A stretch of DNA of 64,000 bases from Arenimonas terrae (GCF_006265115.1 NZ_SMDR01000001.1:1-64000); one strand, 5' to 3'. Shown: positions 52,612-63,964, numbered from the stretch's first letter. Program-made: numbers and translations. The notes: generated from the letters alone by a model not told the origin.

Positions 52612-53423
52612 GCCTTGCCCACCACGAACACCGGCAATGCAGCCAGCAGGCTGTCGAGCCGGTCCATCAGGCCACCGTGGCCGGGGAACAGCGCGCCGGA
52701 GTCCTTCACGCCCGAATGCCGCTTCATCAGGCTCTCGAACAGGTCTCCGACCACCGAGATCGCGGCGGTGACTACGGTCAGCAGCACCAGGGCCGGCAGC
52801 GAGCCCCAGCCCAGGCCGAGCAGGGGCAGGGCGATGACGGCCAGCAGCACCGCGGTGGCCAGGCCGCCCCAGACGCCTTCCCAGGTCTTGCCCGGGCTGA
52901 TCGCCGGCGCCAGCTTGCGCCTGCCGAACTTGGAGCCGGCGAAATAGGCGCCGCTGTCGGCGGCCCAGCACAGCGCGATCGCGAATAGGGTCCAGCGCGG
53001 GCCCAGCGGGTCCTCGGCATGCAGCCAGCCCAGTGCGCACCAGGCCGGCACCACGCACAGGCTGGCCGCCAGCAGCTTCAGGCCGCGCGCGGCCTGGGTG
53101 TCGCCAGAGCCGAAGGCCGGCCGCGACAGCCACAGCAGCACGAAGGCCCACCACAGCACGCCGATCAGGCTGGCGAGCTTGAGCGTGAACAGGCTGGGCC
53201 CGCCGCCCCAGACCAGGGCGGCCATCAGCAGGGCGTTGGCGGTCAGGAACAGGGTGCGCGGCAGGGTTTCGTCGATGCCGGCGAAGGCGGTCCACTCCCA
53301 CAGGCCGGCCAGCAGCACGATGGCCACCGCGGCGGCCAGCCAGGGCGTGGGCAGCCACAGCACCGCGGCGATCGGCAGCGGCGCCAGCACCAGGGCGGTG
53401 GTGATGCGCTGGCGCCGGCTCAT
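52596..53423 (-). CDS. cdsA: Phosphatidate cytidylyltransferase
   Basis: The 275-aa membrane enzyme makes CDP-diacylglycerol. It has about eight helices and the signature [37 protein letters not shown] near the C-terminus, preceded by [28 protein letters not shown]. The ATG at 53423 overlaps the uppS stop; its end overlaps dxr by 16 bp. Confidence 0.96.
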   Translation of the reverse strand: MSRRQRITTALVLAPLPIAAVLWLPTPWLAAAVAIVLLAGLWEWTAFAGIDETLPRTLFLTANALLMAALVWGGGPSLFTLKLASLIGVLWWAFVLLWLSRPAFGSGDTQAARGLKLLAASLCVVPAWCALGWLHAEDPLGPRWTLFAIALCWAADSGAYFAGSKFGRRKLAPAISPGKTWEGVWGGLATAVLLAVIALPLLGLGWGSLPALVLLTVVTAAISVVGDLFESLMKRHSGVKDSGALFPGHGGLMDRLDSLLAALPVFVVGKAWLGL

Positions 53424-54166
53424 GCGGCGCCCCCGGCGACCTGGGCGCTGGTGAGGCCGAAGCGGCGCTCGCGTTCGGCAAAGTCGTCGATGGCCATCTG
53501 CAGCACCGTTTCGTCCAGGTCCGGCCACAGCGTCTCGGTGAACCAGAGTTCGGTGTACGCGAGCTGCCAGAGCAGGAAGTTGCTGATGCGCAGGTCGCCG
53601 CCGGTGCGCAGGAACAGGTCGGGAGCCGGCAGCCCGGCCAGGCCGAGCTGGCGTTCGACCATGGCGTCGTCGATGGCCTGAGGGTCCAGGCGGCCGGCCG
53701 CGGCCTCGGCGGCCAGGTGCCGGCAGGCCTGGGTGATGTCCCAGCGGCCGCCGTAACCGGCGGCGATGGTCAGCGCCAGGGTGCGGTGGTGCGCGGTCCG
53801 GGTCTCGGCTTCTGCCATCTTGAGGCGGATCGCCTCGGGAAAGCCGCTGCGGTCGCCGATGAAGGCCAGGCGCACCCCGCGGCGGTCGAGTTCGTCGACT
53901 TCCAGGTTGAGCATGCGCAGGAACAGCTTCATCAGCGCGCCCACTTCCTCCTGCGGCCGGTTCCAGTTCTCGCTGGAGAAGGCGAACAGGGTCAGGGCCT
54001 CGATGCGGCGGGCCAGGCAGAACTCGACGCAGACCTGCACCGCCTTGGCCCCGGCGCGGTGCCCGAGCGTGCGCGGACGCTGGCGGCGTTCTGCCCAGCG
54101 GCCGTTGCCGTCCATGATGATGGCCAGGTGGCGCGGGATGCGGGCGGCGGGCGGGGAGGCGGACAT
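53420..54166 (-). CDS. uppS: Isoprenyl transferase, undecaprenyl diphosphate synthase
   Basis: The 248-aa cis-prenyltransferase makes the lipid carrier for peptidoglycan and LPS. Catalytic D19 lies in [52 protein letters not shown] and [28 protein letters not shown] follow. The ATG at 54166 was chosen; a TTG at 54184 overlapping the frr stop is an alternative. Confidence 0.96.
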   Translation of the reverse strand: MSASPPAARIPRHLAIIMDGNGRWAERRQRPRTLGHRAGAKAVQVCVEFCLARRIEALTLFAFSSENWNRPQEEVGALMKLFLRMLNLEVDELDRRGVRLAFIGDRSGFPEAIRLKMAEAETRTAHHRTLALTIAAGYGGRWDITQACRHLAAEAAAGRLDPQAIDDAMVERQLGLAGLPAPDLFLRTGGDLRISNFLLWQLAYTELWFTETLWPDLDETVLQMAIDDFAERERRFGLTSAQVAGGAA

Positions 54167-54180
54167 TGCGGCGGCGAGGT

Positions 54181-54738
54181 TCAAACCGCCATCAGTTCCT
54201 GTTCCTTGGCCTTGACCACGTCGTCCACGTCCTTGACGTGCTTGTCGGTGAGCTTCTGGATCTCGTCCTCGCTGCGGCGGGCGTCGTCCTCGGTCACCTT
54301 CTTGTCCTTGAGCAGTTCCTTGACGTGCTGGATCGCGTCGCGGCGCACGTTGCGGATCGCGATCTTGGCGTTCTCGCCCTCGGCGTGCACGTGCTTGGTG
54401 AGCTCCTTGCGGCGCTCCTCGGTCAGCGGCGGCAGGTTGATGCGGATCACGGTGCCGGCGGTGTTCGGGGTCAGGCCCAGGTCCGAGGCCAGGATGGCCT
54501 TCTCGACGGCGGCGACCATGCCCTTTTCCCAGGGCGTGATCGTCAGCGAGCGCGCGTCGGCGATGGCGACCGAGGCGACCTGGGTCAGCGGCATGTCCGA
54601 ACCGTAGTAGTTCACCTTCAGGTGGTCGACCAGGGCGGTGGTGGCGCGGCCGGTGCGCAGCTTGGTGAGATCCTGGCGGAAGGCCTCCACGCTCTTGTTC
54701 ATCCGGGTGGTGGCGTCTTTCTTGATGTCGTTCAGCAT
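54181..54738 (-). CDS. frr: Ribosome recycling factor
   Basis: The 185-aa protein splits post-termination ribosomes together with EF-G. It has MNKSVEAFRQDLTKLRTGRA, the beta-rich domain (LTQVASVAIADARSLTITPWEKGMV), and the long helix ERRKELTKHVHAEGENAKIAIRNVRRDA. Follows pyrH by 60 bp and overlaps the region of uppS. Confidence 0.97.
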   Translation of the reverse strand: MLNDIKKDATTRMNKSVEAFRQDLTKLRTGRATTALVDHLKVNYYGSDMPLTQVASVAIADARSLTITPWEKGMVAAVEKAILASDLGLTPNTAGTVIRINLPPLTEERRKELTKHVHAEGENAKIAIRNVRRDAIQHVKELLKDKKVTEDDARRSEDEIQKLTDKHVKDVDDVVKAKEQELMAV

Positions 54739-54798
54739 CGCGGGCTCCGCGTCGATTCCAGGCAGTCGGGCATTATAGGGGCAGGGCGGCAGGGCCGC

Positions 54799-55521
54799 TC
54801 AGGCGGCGACCAGGGTGCCCAGGGCTTCGCCCTTGAGGATCCGCATCAGCGCGCCGGGCTGCATCATGTCGTAGATGCGCAGCGGCACCTGGTTGTCGCG
54901 GCACAGGGCGAAGGCGGCGGTGTCCATCACCTGCAGGTTGCGGGCGATCACCTCGTCGTAGCTCAGGCGCTCGAAACGCTTGGCATGGGGGAACTTCTTC
55001 GGGTCGGCGTCGTAGATGCCGTCCACCTTGGTGGCCTTGAGCAGCAGGTCGGCGCCGATCTCGCTGGCGCGCAGGGCCGCGGCCGAGTCGGTGGTGAAGA
55101 AGGGATTGCCGGTGCCGGCCGCGAACAGGGCGATGCGGCCCTTCTCCATGTGCCGGATGGCGCGGCGGCGAATGTAGTCCTCGCAGACCTCGTTGATCTT
55201 GATCGCGCTCATCACCCGGGCGAAACCGCCCTGCTTCTCCAGCGCGTCGGCCATGGCCAGGGCGTTGATGACGGTGGCCAGCATGCCCATGTGGTCGCCG
55301 GTGACCCGGTCCATGCCGGCCGCGGCCAGGCCGGCGCCGCGGAAGATGTTGCCGCCGCCGATCACCAGGCCGATCTCGGCGCCGGCGCGCTGGGCCTCGA
55401 CGATCTCGATGGCCAGGGCCTTGATCACCGCCGGGTCGATGCCGTAGTCCACGTTCCCCATCAGGGCCTCGCCGGAGAGCTTGAGCAGGACGCGGCGGTA
55501 CTTCAGGGGGGTGTCGCTCAT
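54799..55521 (-). CDS. pyrH: UMP kinase
   Basis: The 240-aa kinase phosphorylates UMP to UDP. It has [60 protein letters not shown], and [24 protein letters not shown]. It is first in the frr-uppS-cdsA run and is separated from tsf by three unrelated genes. Confidence 0.97.
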   Translation of the reverse strand: MSDTPLKYRRVLLKLSGEALMGNVDYGIDPAVIKALAIEIVEAQRAGAEIGLVIGGGNIFRGAGLAAAGMDRVTGDHMGMLATVINALAMADALEKQGGFARVMSAIKINEVCEDYIRRRAIRHMEKGRIALFAAGTGNPFFTTDSAAALRASEIGADLLLKATKVDGIYDADPKKFPHAKRFERLSYDEVIARNLQVMDTAAFALCRDNQVPLRIYDMMQPGALMRILKGEALGTLVAA

Positions 55522-55603
55522 GGGGCTCTCCGGAGGCGGGCAAACGCCGGAATTCTAGCCGATCGGGCCGCCTGCCGTGGCGCGCGTGCGCCGCGCGCGG
55601 CGC

Positions 55604-55963
55604 TCAGCGCAGCGCCGGCTCGAAGATCACGTAGACCTTGCGCGCCCGTTCGAGCACCTCCCAGGTGCCGATCCACCCCGCCGGAACCACGAAGCGGTCG
55701 CCGGGGCCGACTTCTTCGACGGTGCCGTCCTCGTGGCGCATGCGGATGCGGCCCTCGAGGATCTCGCAGTACTCGTGTTCGGTGTAGTGCACCCGCCAGG
55801 TCGCCGGCTCGGCGGCCCAGACGCCGGCATGAAACTGCCCGGACGCGTCGGAATAGGCATTGGCCACGCCCTGGCGCGGGTCGCCGGCGAGCAGGCGGTC
55901 GGCGGCGACCGCCGGCGCCAGGGCGATGTCGCCGGCGGGAGCGATCCGGGTCAGTGCGGTCAT
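55604..55963 (-). CDS. Cupin domain-containing protein
   Basis: The 119-aa protein has a single cupin fold: WRVHYTEHEYCEILEGRIRMRHEDGTVEEVGPGDRFVVPAGWIGTWEVLE with His, Glu and Glu as possible metal ligands. The CEILEGRI form is that of small cupins linked to (S)-ureidoglycine-like families. Function unknown. ATG at 55963; it lies between pyrH and the AIM24 gene, transcribed against the latter. Confidence 0.85.
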   Translation of the reverse strand: MTALTRIAPAGDIALAPAVAADRLLAGDPRQGVANAYSDASGQFHAGVWAAEPATWRVHYTEHEYCEILEGRIRMRHEDGTVEEVGPGDRFVVPAGWIGTWEVLERARKVYVIFEPALR

Positions 55964-56054
55964 GGTCGGGCATCCTCTTCGGGTTCCCGGCGATATTGCC
56001 GCCGCGCGCGGCCCTGGCCTAGTGTTCGGACTTCCCGCCGCCGGAGTTCCGCCC

Positions 56055-56753
56055 TTGGCCATCAAGACGCTCGACCAGTTCCTCGCCGAATCCGCCCAGA
56101 AGGACGCCTCGCCCGACGCCTTCGAGCTCGAGAATCCGCGCATGCTCGAGGTCCGCCTCGCCGGCCGGGTCTGGACCAAGGCGGGGGCCATGGTGGCCTA
56201 CCACGGCGACGTGCGCTTCACCCGCCAGGGGCTGGCCGAGCAGGGCCTGGCGACGCTGCTGAAGAAGGCGGTGAGCGGCGAGGGCATGCGGCTGATGAAG
56301 GCCGAGGGCAAGGGCCGGGTCTACGTCGCCGATTCCGGCAAGAAGGTCACGCTGCTGCGTTTGCAGGGCGACACCATCTTCGTCAACGGCAACGACGTGC
56401 TGGCCTTCGAGGACGGCATCGAGTCCGAGATCACCATGATGAAGCGCATGGCCGGCATGATGTCCGGCGGGCTGTTCAACGTGCGCCTGAGCGGCAGCGG
56501 CCTGGTGGCGATCACGTCGCACTACGAGCCGCTGACGCTGCGGGTCTCGCGCAAGGACGGCCCGATCTTCACCGACCCCAACGCCACCGTGGCCTGGTCC
56601 GGCGGCCTGCGCCCGGAAGTGGCGACCGACATCACGCTCGGCACGCTGTTCGGCCGCGGCTCGGGCGAAAGTATCCAGCTCAAGTTCCACGGCGAAGGCT
56701 GGGTGGTCGTCCAGCCCTACGAAGAGGTCTACTTCCAGCAGCGCGGCGGCTGA
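56055..56753 (+). CDS. AIM24 family protein
   Basis: The 232-aa protein belongs to the AIM24/TIGR00266 beta-rich family (LEVRLAGRVWTKAGAMVAYHG, VTLLRLQGDTIFVNGNDVLAFEDGIESEI, GLFNVRLSGSGLVAITSHYEPL). The TTG at 56055 is preceded by GGAG eight nucleotides upstream and is the best start; there is no ATG before residue 35. Role unknown. It faces away from the cupin gene. Confidence 0.82.
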   Translation: MAIKTLDQFLAESAQKDASPDAFELENPRMLEVRLAGRVWTKAGAMVAYHGDVRFTRQGLAEQGLATLLKKAVSGEGMRLMKAEGKGRVYVADSGKKVTLLRLQGDTIFVNGNDVLAFEDGIESEITMMKRMAGMMSGGLFNVRLSGSGLVAITSHYEPLTLRVSRKDGPIFTDPNATVAWSGGLRPEVATDITLGTLFGRGSGESIQLKFHGEGWVVVQPYEEVYFQQRGG

Positions 56754-56833
56754 GCCGCCCTTGCTCCCGGCGAGGGCCTGCTTCACGATCGGCCCCGGCC
56801 GGCGCGTCGCCGGCCCCACTCAAGGGACGCAGG

Positions 56834-57436
56834 ATGACGAATATCTTCAAGGGGACGCTGGCGCTGCTGCTGGCGGTTTTTTCCGGCATCGCCGGCGCAC
56901 AGTCGATCGAGTGGCCGCAGGACCTGCCGCCGGTTCCGGCCGACAAGGCGCAGATCGTTTTCGTGAAGCCGGGTGGCGGCATGTGGGCGGGCCTGCCGGT
57001 CGGCGTACTGGAGATCATCGGCGAGAAGCGCGAGCTGATCGGCGTGCTCAGCCAGAGCGAGCGCGTGACCTACGACGTGTCGCCTGGCAAGCACCGGTTC
57101 ATGTCGCACATCACGCCGGCCGTGGTGCACTTCCTCGACGCCGAGGTCGAGGCCGGCAAGCGCTACGTCGTGCTGGTGCGCTTCATCTACGGCAACGGCT
57201 TCCAGCTGCGGCCGATCCGTCCGGGTGAGCAGGGCGACTTCAGCACGTCCAATCCGGATTTCCCGGAATGGCTGAGCGACACCGACGCGGCCGATCCGAA
57301 GCACGCGAAGGTGCGCTGGTACCTGCGCAAGGACGACAAGGTGGCCAAGCACCAGGCCAAGTACCAGCCCACCTGGGACCGGAAGACCGACGCCGAGCGC
57401 GCCGAACTGACGCTCCGCGTCCAGGATGCCCTCTGA
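56834..57436 (+). CDS. Secreted DUF2846-like protein
   Basis: The 200-aa protein has a signal peptide (IFKGTLALLLAVFSGIAGAQ, cleavage near residue 22). The core contains KAQIVFVKPGGGMWAG, VTYDVSPGKHRFMSH and AEVEAGKRYVVLVRF, as in DUF2846-type small exported proteins. The C-terminus is charged. Start ATG at 56834 with GGGACGCAGG before it. It ends before a strong bidirectional terminator. Confidence 0.75.
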   Translation: MTNIFKGTLALLLAVFSGIAGAQSIEWPQDLPPVPADKAQIVFVKPGGGMWAGLPVGVLEIIGEKRELIGVLSQSERVTYDVSPGKHRFMSHITPAVVHFLDAEVEAGKRYVVLVRFIYGNGFQLRPIRPGEQGDFSTSNPDFPEWLSDTDAADPKHAKVRWYLRKDDKVAKHQAKYQPTWDRKTDAERAELTLRVQDAL

Positions 57437-57455
57437 CCTGATGGGGTCTGGAGGC

Positions 57456-57490
57456 AACAAAAAACCCCGCAAAATGCGGGGTTTTTTGTT
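57456..57490. terminator. Strong bidirectional rho-independent terminator
   Basis: AACAAAAAACCCCGC (57456-57470) pairs perfectly with GCGGGGTTTTTTGTT (57476-57490) around a 5-nt loop. Each strand carries a GC stem followed by a U-run, so it can stop transcripts from the gene at 56834 and from the tsf side. Confidence 0.93.
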
Positions 57491-57507
57491 CTCCTGATCC
57501 TGCCTGG

Positions 57508-57558
57508 AGGAGAGCCCCCTTGATAAGGGGGCGCGCCGAAGGCGCGGGGATCGGGAGT
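57508..57558. repeat. Palindromic repeat cluster near tsf
   Basis: GCCCCCTTGATAAGGGGGC and GCGCCGAAGGCGC are adjacent short palindromes in a gene-free stretch. They look like a dispersed REP-type sequence, but a genome comparison would be needed to say so. Confidence 0.45.
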
Positions 57559-57596
57559 GGTGAGCCGGGGCCCGAGATACGCGCAGCGGATCTTGG

Positions 57597-57622
57597 GGGT
57601 GGTTGGGCGAATGCCCAACCAC
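57597..57622 (-). terminator. Hairpin directly after tsf
   Basis: GGTGGTTGGGC (57597-57607) pairs perfectly with GCCCAACCACC (57612-57622) with a GAAT loop, 6 bp past the tsf stop on the minus strand. No T-tract follows, so it may stabilise the rpsB-tsf message end while the 57456 hairpin terminates it. Confidence 0.6.
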
Positions 57623-57627
57623 CGCCA

Positions 57628-58503
57628 TCAGACCGCCATCGCCTTGGCGACTTCAGCGGCGTAGTCCTCGACGACCTTCTCGATGCCTTCGCCGACCGCC
57701 AGGCGCTGGAAGCCGACCACGTCGGCGCCGGCGGCCTTCAGGGCCTGCTCGACCGTCTGGTCGGTGTTGAGCACGTACGGCTGGCCGTACAGCGTCACCT
57801 CGTTGACGATCTTGGCGACCTTGCCGCTGATGATCTTCTCGAGGATCTCGGCCGGCTTGGCCTTGTCCTTGTCCGACATCTTGGCCAGCTCGATTTCCTT
57901 TTCCTTCGCCAGGAACTCGGCCGGCACGTCGGCGGCCTTGTTGTACGGCGGGTTCATGGCGGCGACATGCATCGCGATGCCGCGGGCCAGCTCGACGTCG
58001 CCGCCCTTGAGCTCGACCAGCACGCCGATGCGGCCGCCGTGGATGTAGGCGGCGACGTTGTTGGCGGTGTCGACCTTGGCCAGGCGACGCACGTCGACCT
58101 TCTCGCCGACCTTGGCGATGACGGCGGCGCGGGCTTCCTCGACGGTCTCGCCGGAGGCCAGCTTCGCGGCCTTCAGGGCCTCGATGTCGGCGGCGCCGGA
58201 GGCCAGCGCGGCCTGGGCGACGGCGCTGGTGAAGGCCAGGAAGTTGTCGTCCTTGGCCACGAAGTCGGTCTCGGAGTTGATCTCGACCAGCACGGCCTTG
58301 CCGCCGTTGGCGGCCGACACGATGCGGCCTTCTGCGGCCACGCGGTCGGCCTTCTTGTCGGCCTTGGCCAGGCCCGACTTGCGCAGCCACTCGGCCGCGG
58401 CGTCGATGTCGCCGCCGGTGGTGGTGAGCGCCTTCTTGCACTCCATCATGCCGGCGCCGGTGCGCTCGCGCAGATCCTTCACAAGGGAAGCCGTGATTTC
58501 CAT
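57628..58503 (-). CDS. tsf: Translation elongation factor Ts
   Basis: The 291-aa factor recycles EF-Tu from GDP to GTP form. N-terminal [43 protein letters not shown] (the TDFV EF-Tu contact) and the C-terminal domain ([30 protein letters not shown]) are clear. The ATG at 58503 has GGAGAT in front. It follows rpsB by 100 bp. Confidence 0.97.
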   Translation of the reverse strand: MEITASLVKDLRERTGAGMMECKKALTTTGGDIDAAAEWLRKSGLAKADKKADRVAAEGRIVSAANGGKAVLVEINSETDFVAKDDNFLAFTSAVAQAALASGAADIEALKAAKLASGETVEEARAAVIAKVGEKVDVRRLAKVDTANNVAAYIHGGRIGVLVELKGGDVELARGIAMHVAAMNPPYNKAADVPAEFLAKEKEIELAKMSDKDKAKPAEILEKIISGKVAKIVNEVTLYGQPYVLNTDQTVEQALKAAGADVVGFQRLAVGEGIEKVVEDYAAEVAKAMAV

Positions 58504-58603
58504 GGGTATCTCCAACTATTTGATTGCGCGCATCGGCCAGGCCGGTGCACTCGAAAGAGGGGCCGCGGCGCATCCTGGCGCCGCGGCATGACGCGGTTGT
58601 GGC

Positions 58604-59440
58604 TTAGCGCTTGTCGCCAGCCGGACGGCGGGCCGGGCGCTTGTCGTCGCGCGGGGCGCGCGGGCCACGCGGGGCGGCCTTCTTGTCTTCCTTGGCGACC
58701 GGGTTGCCTTCGGCGTCGAGCTCGACGAAATCGTCGGCGGCGACGTGGGCCTGCGGCGAGGCGGCCTTGCCTTCCAGCACGGCGTCGGCGGCGGCGCGCA
58801 CGTACAGCTGCACGGCGCGGATGGCGTCGTCGTTGCCCGGGATCGGGTAGTCCACCAGGTTGGGGTCGTAGTTGGTGTCGACCACGGCGATGACCGGGAT
58901 GCCGAGCTTCTTGGCTTCCTGCACGGCGATGTTCTCGTGGCCGATGTCGATCACGAACAGCGCGTCCGGGAGGCGGTTCATTTCCTTGATGCCGCCCAGC
59001 GAGGCTTCCAGCTTGTCGCGCTCGCGGCGCAGGGTCAGCACTTCGTGCTTGACCAGCTTCTCGAAGGTGCCGTCGGTCTCGGCGGCCTCGAGCTCCTTCA
59101 GGCGGGCGACCGACTTCTTCACGGTGGCGAAGTTGGTCAGGGTGCCGCCCAGCCAGCGCATGCTCATGTACGGCTGGTTGCAGCGGATCGCCTCTTCCTT
59201 GATGGATTCGCGGGCCGAGCGCTTGGTGCCGACGAACAGGATGGTGCCGCGCTTCTGCGCGATCGCCGAGATGAAGTTCATCGCGTCGGTGAAGAGCGGC
59301 AGCGTCTTCTCGAGGTTGATGATGTGGATCTTGCCGCGGGCGCCGAAGATGTACGGGCCCATCTTGGGGTTCCAGTAGCGGGTCTGGTGGCCGAAGTGCA
59401 CGCCGGCTTCCAGCATCTGGCGCATGGTGACCTGGGTCAT
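58604..59440 (-). CDS. rpsB: 30S ribosomal protein S2
   Basis: The 278-aa small-subunit protein starts [34 protein letters not shown], with [33 protein letters not shown] and [15 protein letters not shown]. The C-terminal tail is unusually basic and alanine-rich ([23 protein letters not shown]), typical of high-GC relatives. The gene is read from a promoter about 210 bp upstream. Confidence 0.97.
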   Translation of the reverse strand: MTQVTMRQMLEAGVHFGHQTRYWNPKMGPYIFGARGKIHIINLEKTLPLFTDAMNFISAIAQKRGTILFVGTKRSARESIKEEAIRCNQPYMSMRWLGGTLTNFATVKKSVARLKELEAAETDGTFEKLVKHEVLTLRRERDKLEASLGGIKEMNRLPDALFVIDIGHENIAVQEAKKLGIPVIAVVDTNYDPNLVDYPIPGNDDAIRAVQLYVRAAADAVLEGKAASPQAHVAADDFVELDAEGNPVAKEDKKAAPRGPRAPRDDKRPARRPAGDKR

Positions 59441-59646
59441 TGCGGTATTTCCTTAAGAACAGGGAGCCGGCCGCACGCTGGCGGCTTCGGAGCTCCGGGG
59501 TTGGGCCTCCACCAAGCTGCCGTCTCGAACCTCGGGTCCGTGGACCCGGGGCACCCCGGGACGGGGGATGGCCTGGTGTGTGTATTCGCCGGTGACGCCC
59601 GGCGTGGGCGGTTCGAGGCCGGGCAAGCCGGTTTTCGAGCCGCGGG
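59441..59646 (-). promoter_or_regulatory. Long rpsB 5' leader
   Basis: About 200 nt separate the rpsB promoter from its ATG, with several GC-rich palindromes, for example GACCCGGGGCACCCCGGG near 59543. In other gammaproteobacteria the rpsB leader binds S2 and represses rpsB-tsf translation. The length and structure are compatible, but the exact S2 site was not identified. Confidence 0.5.
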
Positions 59647-59676
59647 AGTATAGCCCGCTGGCCCAAGTGCCTGCAA
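59647..59676 (-). promoter_or_regulatory. rpsB-tsf promoter
   Basis: On the minus strand TTGCAG (59676-59671) and TATACT (59652-59647) are 18 bp apart, a good sigma70 match reading toward rpsB. A GATAAT at 59683-59688 on the plus strand could serve map, whose ATG at 59697 would then be almost at the transcript start. Confidence 0.7.
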
Positions 59677-59696
59677 GTAAGGGATAATCCCGGCCC

Positions 59697-60473
59697 ATGA
59701 GGATCACCATCAAGACCGCCGAGGACATCGAGCGCATGCGCGTGGCCGGCCGCCTGGCCGCCGAGGTGCTGCAGGTCGTCGCCCCCCATGTGAAGCCGGG
59801 GGTGACCACGGCCGAACTGGACCGGATCTGCCACGACCACATCGTCGATGTGCAGAAGGCCATCCCGGCCAATGTCGGCTACAAGGGCTTCCCGGCCACG
59901 ATCTGCACCTCGGTCAACAACGTCATCTGCCACGGCATCCCGTCCGAGGCCAAGGTCCTGAAGGACGGCGACATCGTCAACATCGACGTCACCGTGATCA
60001 AGGACGGCTGGCACGGCGACACCAGCCGCATGTACTTCGTCGGCGAGCCGAGCGTGAAGGCCCGCCGCCTGGTCGAGGTGACCCGCGAGGCCATGTTCCG
60101 CGGCATCCGGGTGGTCAAGCCCGGCGCCACCCTGGGCGACATCGGCCACGCCATCCAGACCTTCGCCGAAGGCCAGCGCTTCAGCGTGGTGCGCGAGTAC
60201 TGCGGCCACGGCATCGGCCGCATCTACCACGAAGACCCGCAGGTCCTGCACTACGGCCAGCCGATGACCGGCGTGGTGCTGCAGAAGGGCATGGTGTTCA
60301 CCATCGAGCCGATGATCAACGAGGGCAGCCGCCACACCAAGCTGCTCAATGACGGCTGGACGGTGGTGACCCGCGACAAGTCGCTGTCGGCGCAGTGGGA
60401 ACACACGGTGGCGGTCACCGACGATGGCGTCGAGATCCTGACCCGCCTGCCCGGCGACGACAACGAGCTGTGA
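59697..60473 (+). CDS. map: Methionine aminopeptidase, type I
   Basis: The 258-aa enzyme removes initiator Met. The metal ligands are visible: IVNIDVTVIKDGWHGDTSRMY (two Asp), GHGIGRIYHEDPQVLHYG (His), MVFTIEPMINEG (Glu) and QWEHTVAVTDDG (Glu). Divergent from rpsB, with 256 bp between start codons, and 13 bp ahead of glnD. Confidence 0.97.
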   Translation: MRITIKTAEDIERMRVAGRLAAEVLQVVAPHVKPGVTTAELDRICHDHIVDVQKAIPANVGYKGFPATICTSVNNVICHGIPSEAKVLKDGDIVNIDVTVIKDGWHGDTSRMYFVGEPSVKARRLVEVTREAMFRGIRVVKPGATLGDIGHAIQTFAEGQRFSVVREYCGHGIGRIYHEDPQVLHYGQPMTGVVLQKGMVFTIEPMINEGSRHTKLLNDGWTVVTRDKSLSAQWEHTVAVTDDGVEILTRLPGDDNEL

Positions 60474-60486
60474 CCAGGGCCGGCCG

Positions 60487-63115
60487 ATGAGCGCCGTCCC
60501 TGCCTCGCCCGAACTCCCGCTGTCCGCGGCCCTGGCCGCCGCCCACGACGACGCCGCCTGGCGCGAAGCCGCGAAGGCCGGCCTGGCCGCGCGCCGGACC
60601 GGACTGCGCCGCCGCTTCGAGGCCGGCGAGGCCATCGACCGCCTGGTGTCGCTGTGCAACGAGGCCTCCGACACCGTCGTGGTCTCGGCCTGGCGCCGTT
60701 GCCTGCCCGACGATGCGCCGCTCGACCTGCTGGCCACCGGCGGCTACGGCCGCGCCGAGCTCTACCCGCAGTCCGACATCGATCTGCTGGTGCTGGGCGA
60801 GCCGGAGGCGCAGAAGGCGCACGAGGCGGCGATCGGCCGCTTCTTCTCGCGGCTCTGGGACGCCGGCCTGGCCACCAGCCAGGCGGTGCGTTCGGCCGCG
60901 CAGTGCGTCGAGGCCGCGCGCGAGGACATCACCGTGCTCACCGCGCTGATGGAGTGCCGCGTGCTGGCCGGCGACGCCGGCGCGCCCGCGCGCCTGGCCA
61001 CGGCGCTGGCGCCGGACGTGCTGTGGCCGCCAGCGCAGTATTTCGACGCCAAACGCGCCGAACAGCGCGCCCGCCACGCCCGTTTCCACGACACCGCGCA
61101 CAATCTCGAACCCAACATCAAGGAAGGCCCGGGCGGCCTGCGCGACCTGCAGACCGTCACCTGGATGGGCATGCGCCTGTACGGCGTGCCCGGCCTGCGC
61201 GCCCTGGTGCCGCTGGGCCTGCTGGGCGAGGACGAGTGCGCCAGCCTCGAGCGCGAGTGGCGCATCCTGGCGCGGCTGCGCTTCGGCCTGCACCTGCTGG
61301 CCGGACGGCGCGAGGAGCGCCTGGGTTTCGATCACCAGAAAGCCCTGGCGGCGATGCTGGGCCTCACCGACGAACACCGCGACAACCTCGCGGTGGAGCA
61401 GATGATGCAGGGCTTCTTCCGCAGCGCCGCCACGGTGATGCGGATCAACGACCGGCTGCTGCAGCGTTTCGAGGAGCAGCTGTCGGGCCAGGAAGCGCCC
61501 GAGCCGGTGGGCGAGGGCTACGAGCTGCGCCACGGTTACCTCGCCATGACCCGGCCGCAGCAGCTGCGCGATGGCCTGGCGCCGATGCTGGCCCTGTTCG
61601 CCGCCTGGGACGCGCGCCCGGACGCACGCGGCCTGCATTCGGAAACCGCGCGCGCGCTGGGCGAATCGCTCAATGCCATCCGCCCCTACGAAGAGCAGCC
61701 GGCCGACGTGCGCCAGCAGTTCATCGCCCTGCTGCAGTCGCGCCAGGCCGTCGCCACGCTCACGCGCATGGCGCGCCTGGGCGTGCTGGCGCGCTACCTG
61801 CCGGCCTTCGGCAAGGTGTCGGGGCGCATGCAGTACGACCTCTTCCACGTCTACACGGTCGACCAGCACACGCTCACCGTGCTGGCGCACATGGACGGCT
61901 TCGCGCGCCGGGTGGACGAACGTTTCGCCATCGCCCACGAAGTGCTGCCGCGGCTGCGCAAGCCGCACCTGCTGCTGCTGGCGGGGCTCTTCCACGACAT
62001 CGCCAAGGGCCGCGGCGGCGACCATTCCGAACTGGGCGCGGTGGACGCGCGCGAGTTCGCCGCCGCGCACGCGCTGCCGGAAGCCGACGCCGACCTGCTG
62101 GCCTGGCTGGTCGAACAGCACCTGCTGATGTCGGTCACCGCCCAGCGCCAGGACATTTCCGACCCGGACGTGGTGGCACGTTTCGCCGGCAAGGTCGCCG
62201 ACCGCGAACACCTGGACTACCTGTACCTGCTCACCTGCGCCGACATCGCCGGCACCAGCCCCAAGCTCTGGAACGCCTGGAAGGACCGGCTGCTGGCCGA
62301 CCTGTACGCGGCCACGCGCTTCGCGCTGCGGCGCGGGCTCGAGAACCGCGTGCACGCCAACGAGATCATGGCCGAGACCCGCGCGGTGGCGATGGAGCGC
62401 CTGCTGGGCGAAGGGCTGGAGCAGGCTGAGGTCGAACGCATCTGGGCGGCCTATCCCGACGTCGGCTTCCTGCGCTACCGGCCCGAGCAGATCGCCTGGC
62501 AGACCCGCGGCATCGCCGAATCCGGCGGCGCCGAAACCCTGGTGCTGGTGCGCCCGCACCTGCAGGACAGCGGCCTGGAGGTGTTCGTGCGCACGCCCGA
62601 CCGCGACGGCCTGTTCGCCGCCATCGTCGCCACGCTCGACCGCCTGGGCCTGAACGTGCTGGAAGCGCGCGTGCTCAACTCGGCCGACGGCCACGCGCTC
62701 GATTCCTTCCAGCTGATCGCGCCCCAGGGCGTGGCGCCGGAACCGGGCGCCGTGGTGTCGGCGCTGCAGGCCGCGCTGCGCGACCCGGCCCGGGTGCGCC
62801 CGGCCAAACGCGCGGCGCCGCGCCAGCTGCGCCACTTCCGGGTGCCGGCGCGCGTGGACTTCGACCACCTGGCCGACGGCAGCCGCACCCGCATGAGCCT
62901 GGTCTGCACCGACCAGCCGGGCCTGCTGGCCGGCGTAGCCCAGGTGCTGCGCCAGCACCGGCTGCGCGTGCACGACGCCCGCATCGCCACCTTCGGCGAG
63001 AAGGTCGAGGACTTCTTCCTGCTCACCGACGAGAACGACCGCGCGATCGGCGACCAGGACCTTTTGGACAAGCTGCGCCAGGCCATCGTGGCCTGCGTCG
63101 ATGGAGAGACGGACC

Positions 63116-63141
<26 letters not shown>
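60487..63141 (+). CDS. glnD: Bifunctional PII uridylyltransferase/uridylyl-removing enzyme
   Basis: The 884-aa nitrogen sensor modifies PII protein. The nucleotidyltransferase motif [17 protein letters not shown] lies at residues 85-101. The HD hydrolase motif [16 protein letters not shown] lies near 500. Two C-terminal ACT domains bind glutamine, near 683-760 ([22 protein letters not shown]) and 802-880 ([22 protein letters not shown]). Its stop lies 26 bp inside the dapD gene. Confidence 0.97.
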
Positions 63142-63960
<819 letters not shown>

Positions 63961-63964
<4 letters not shown>

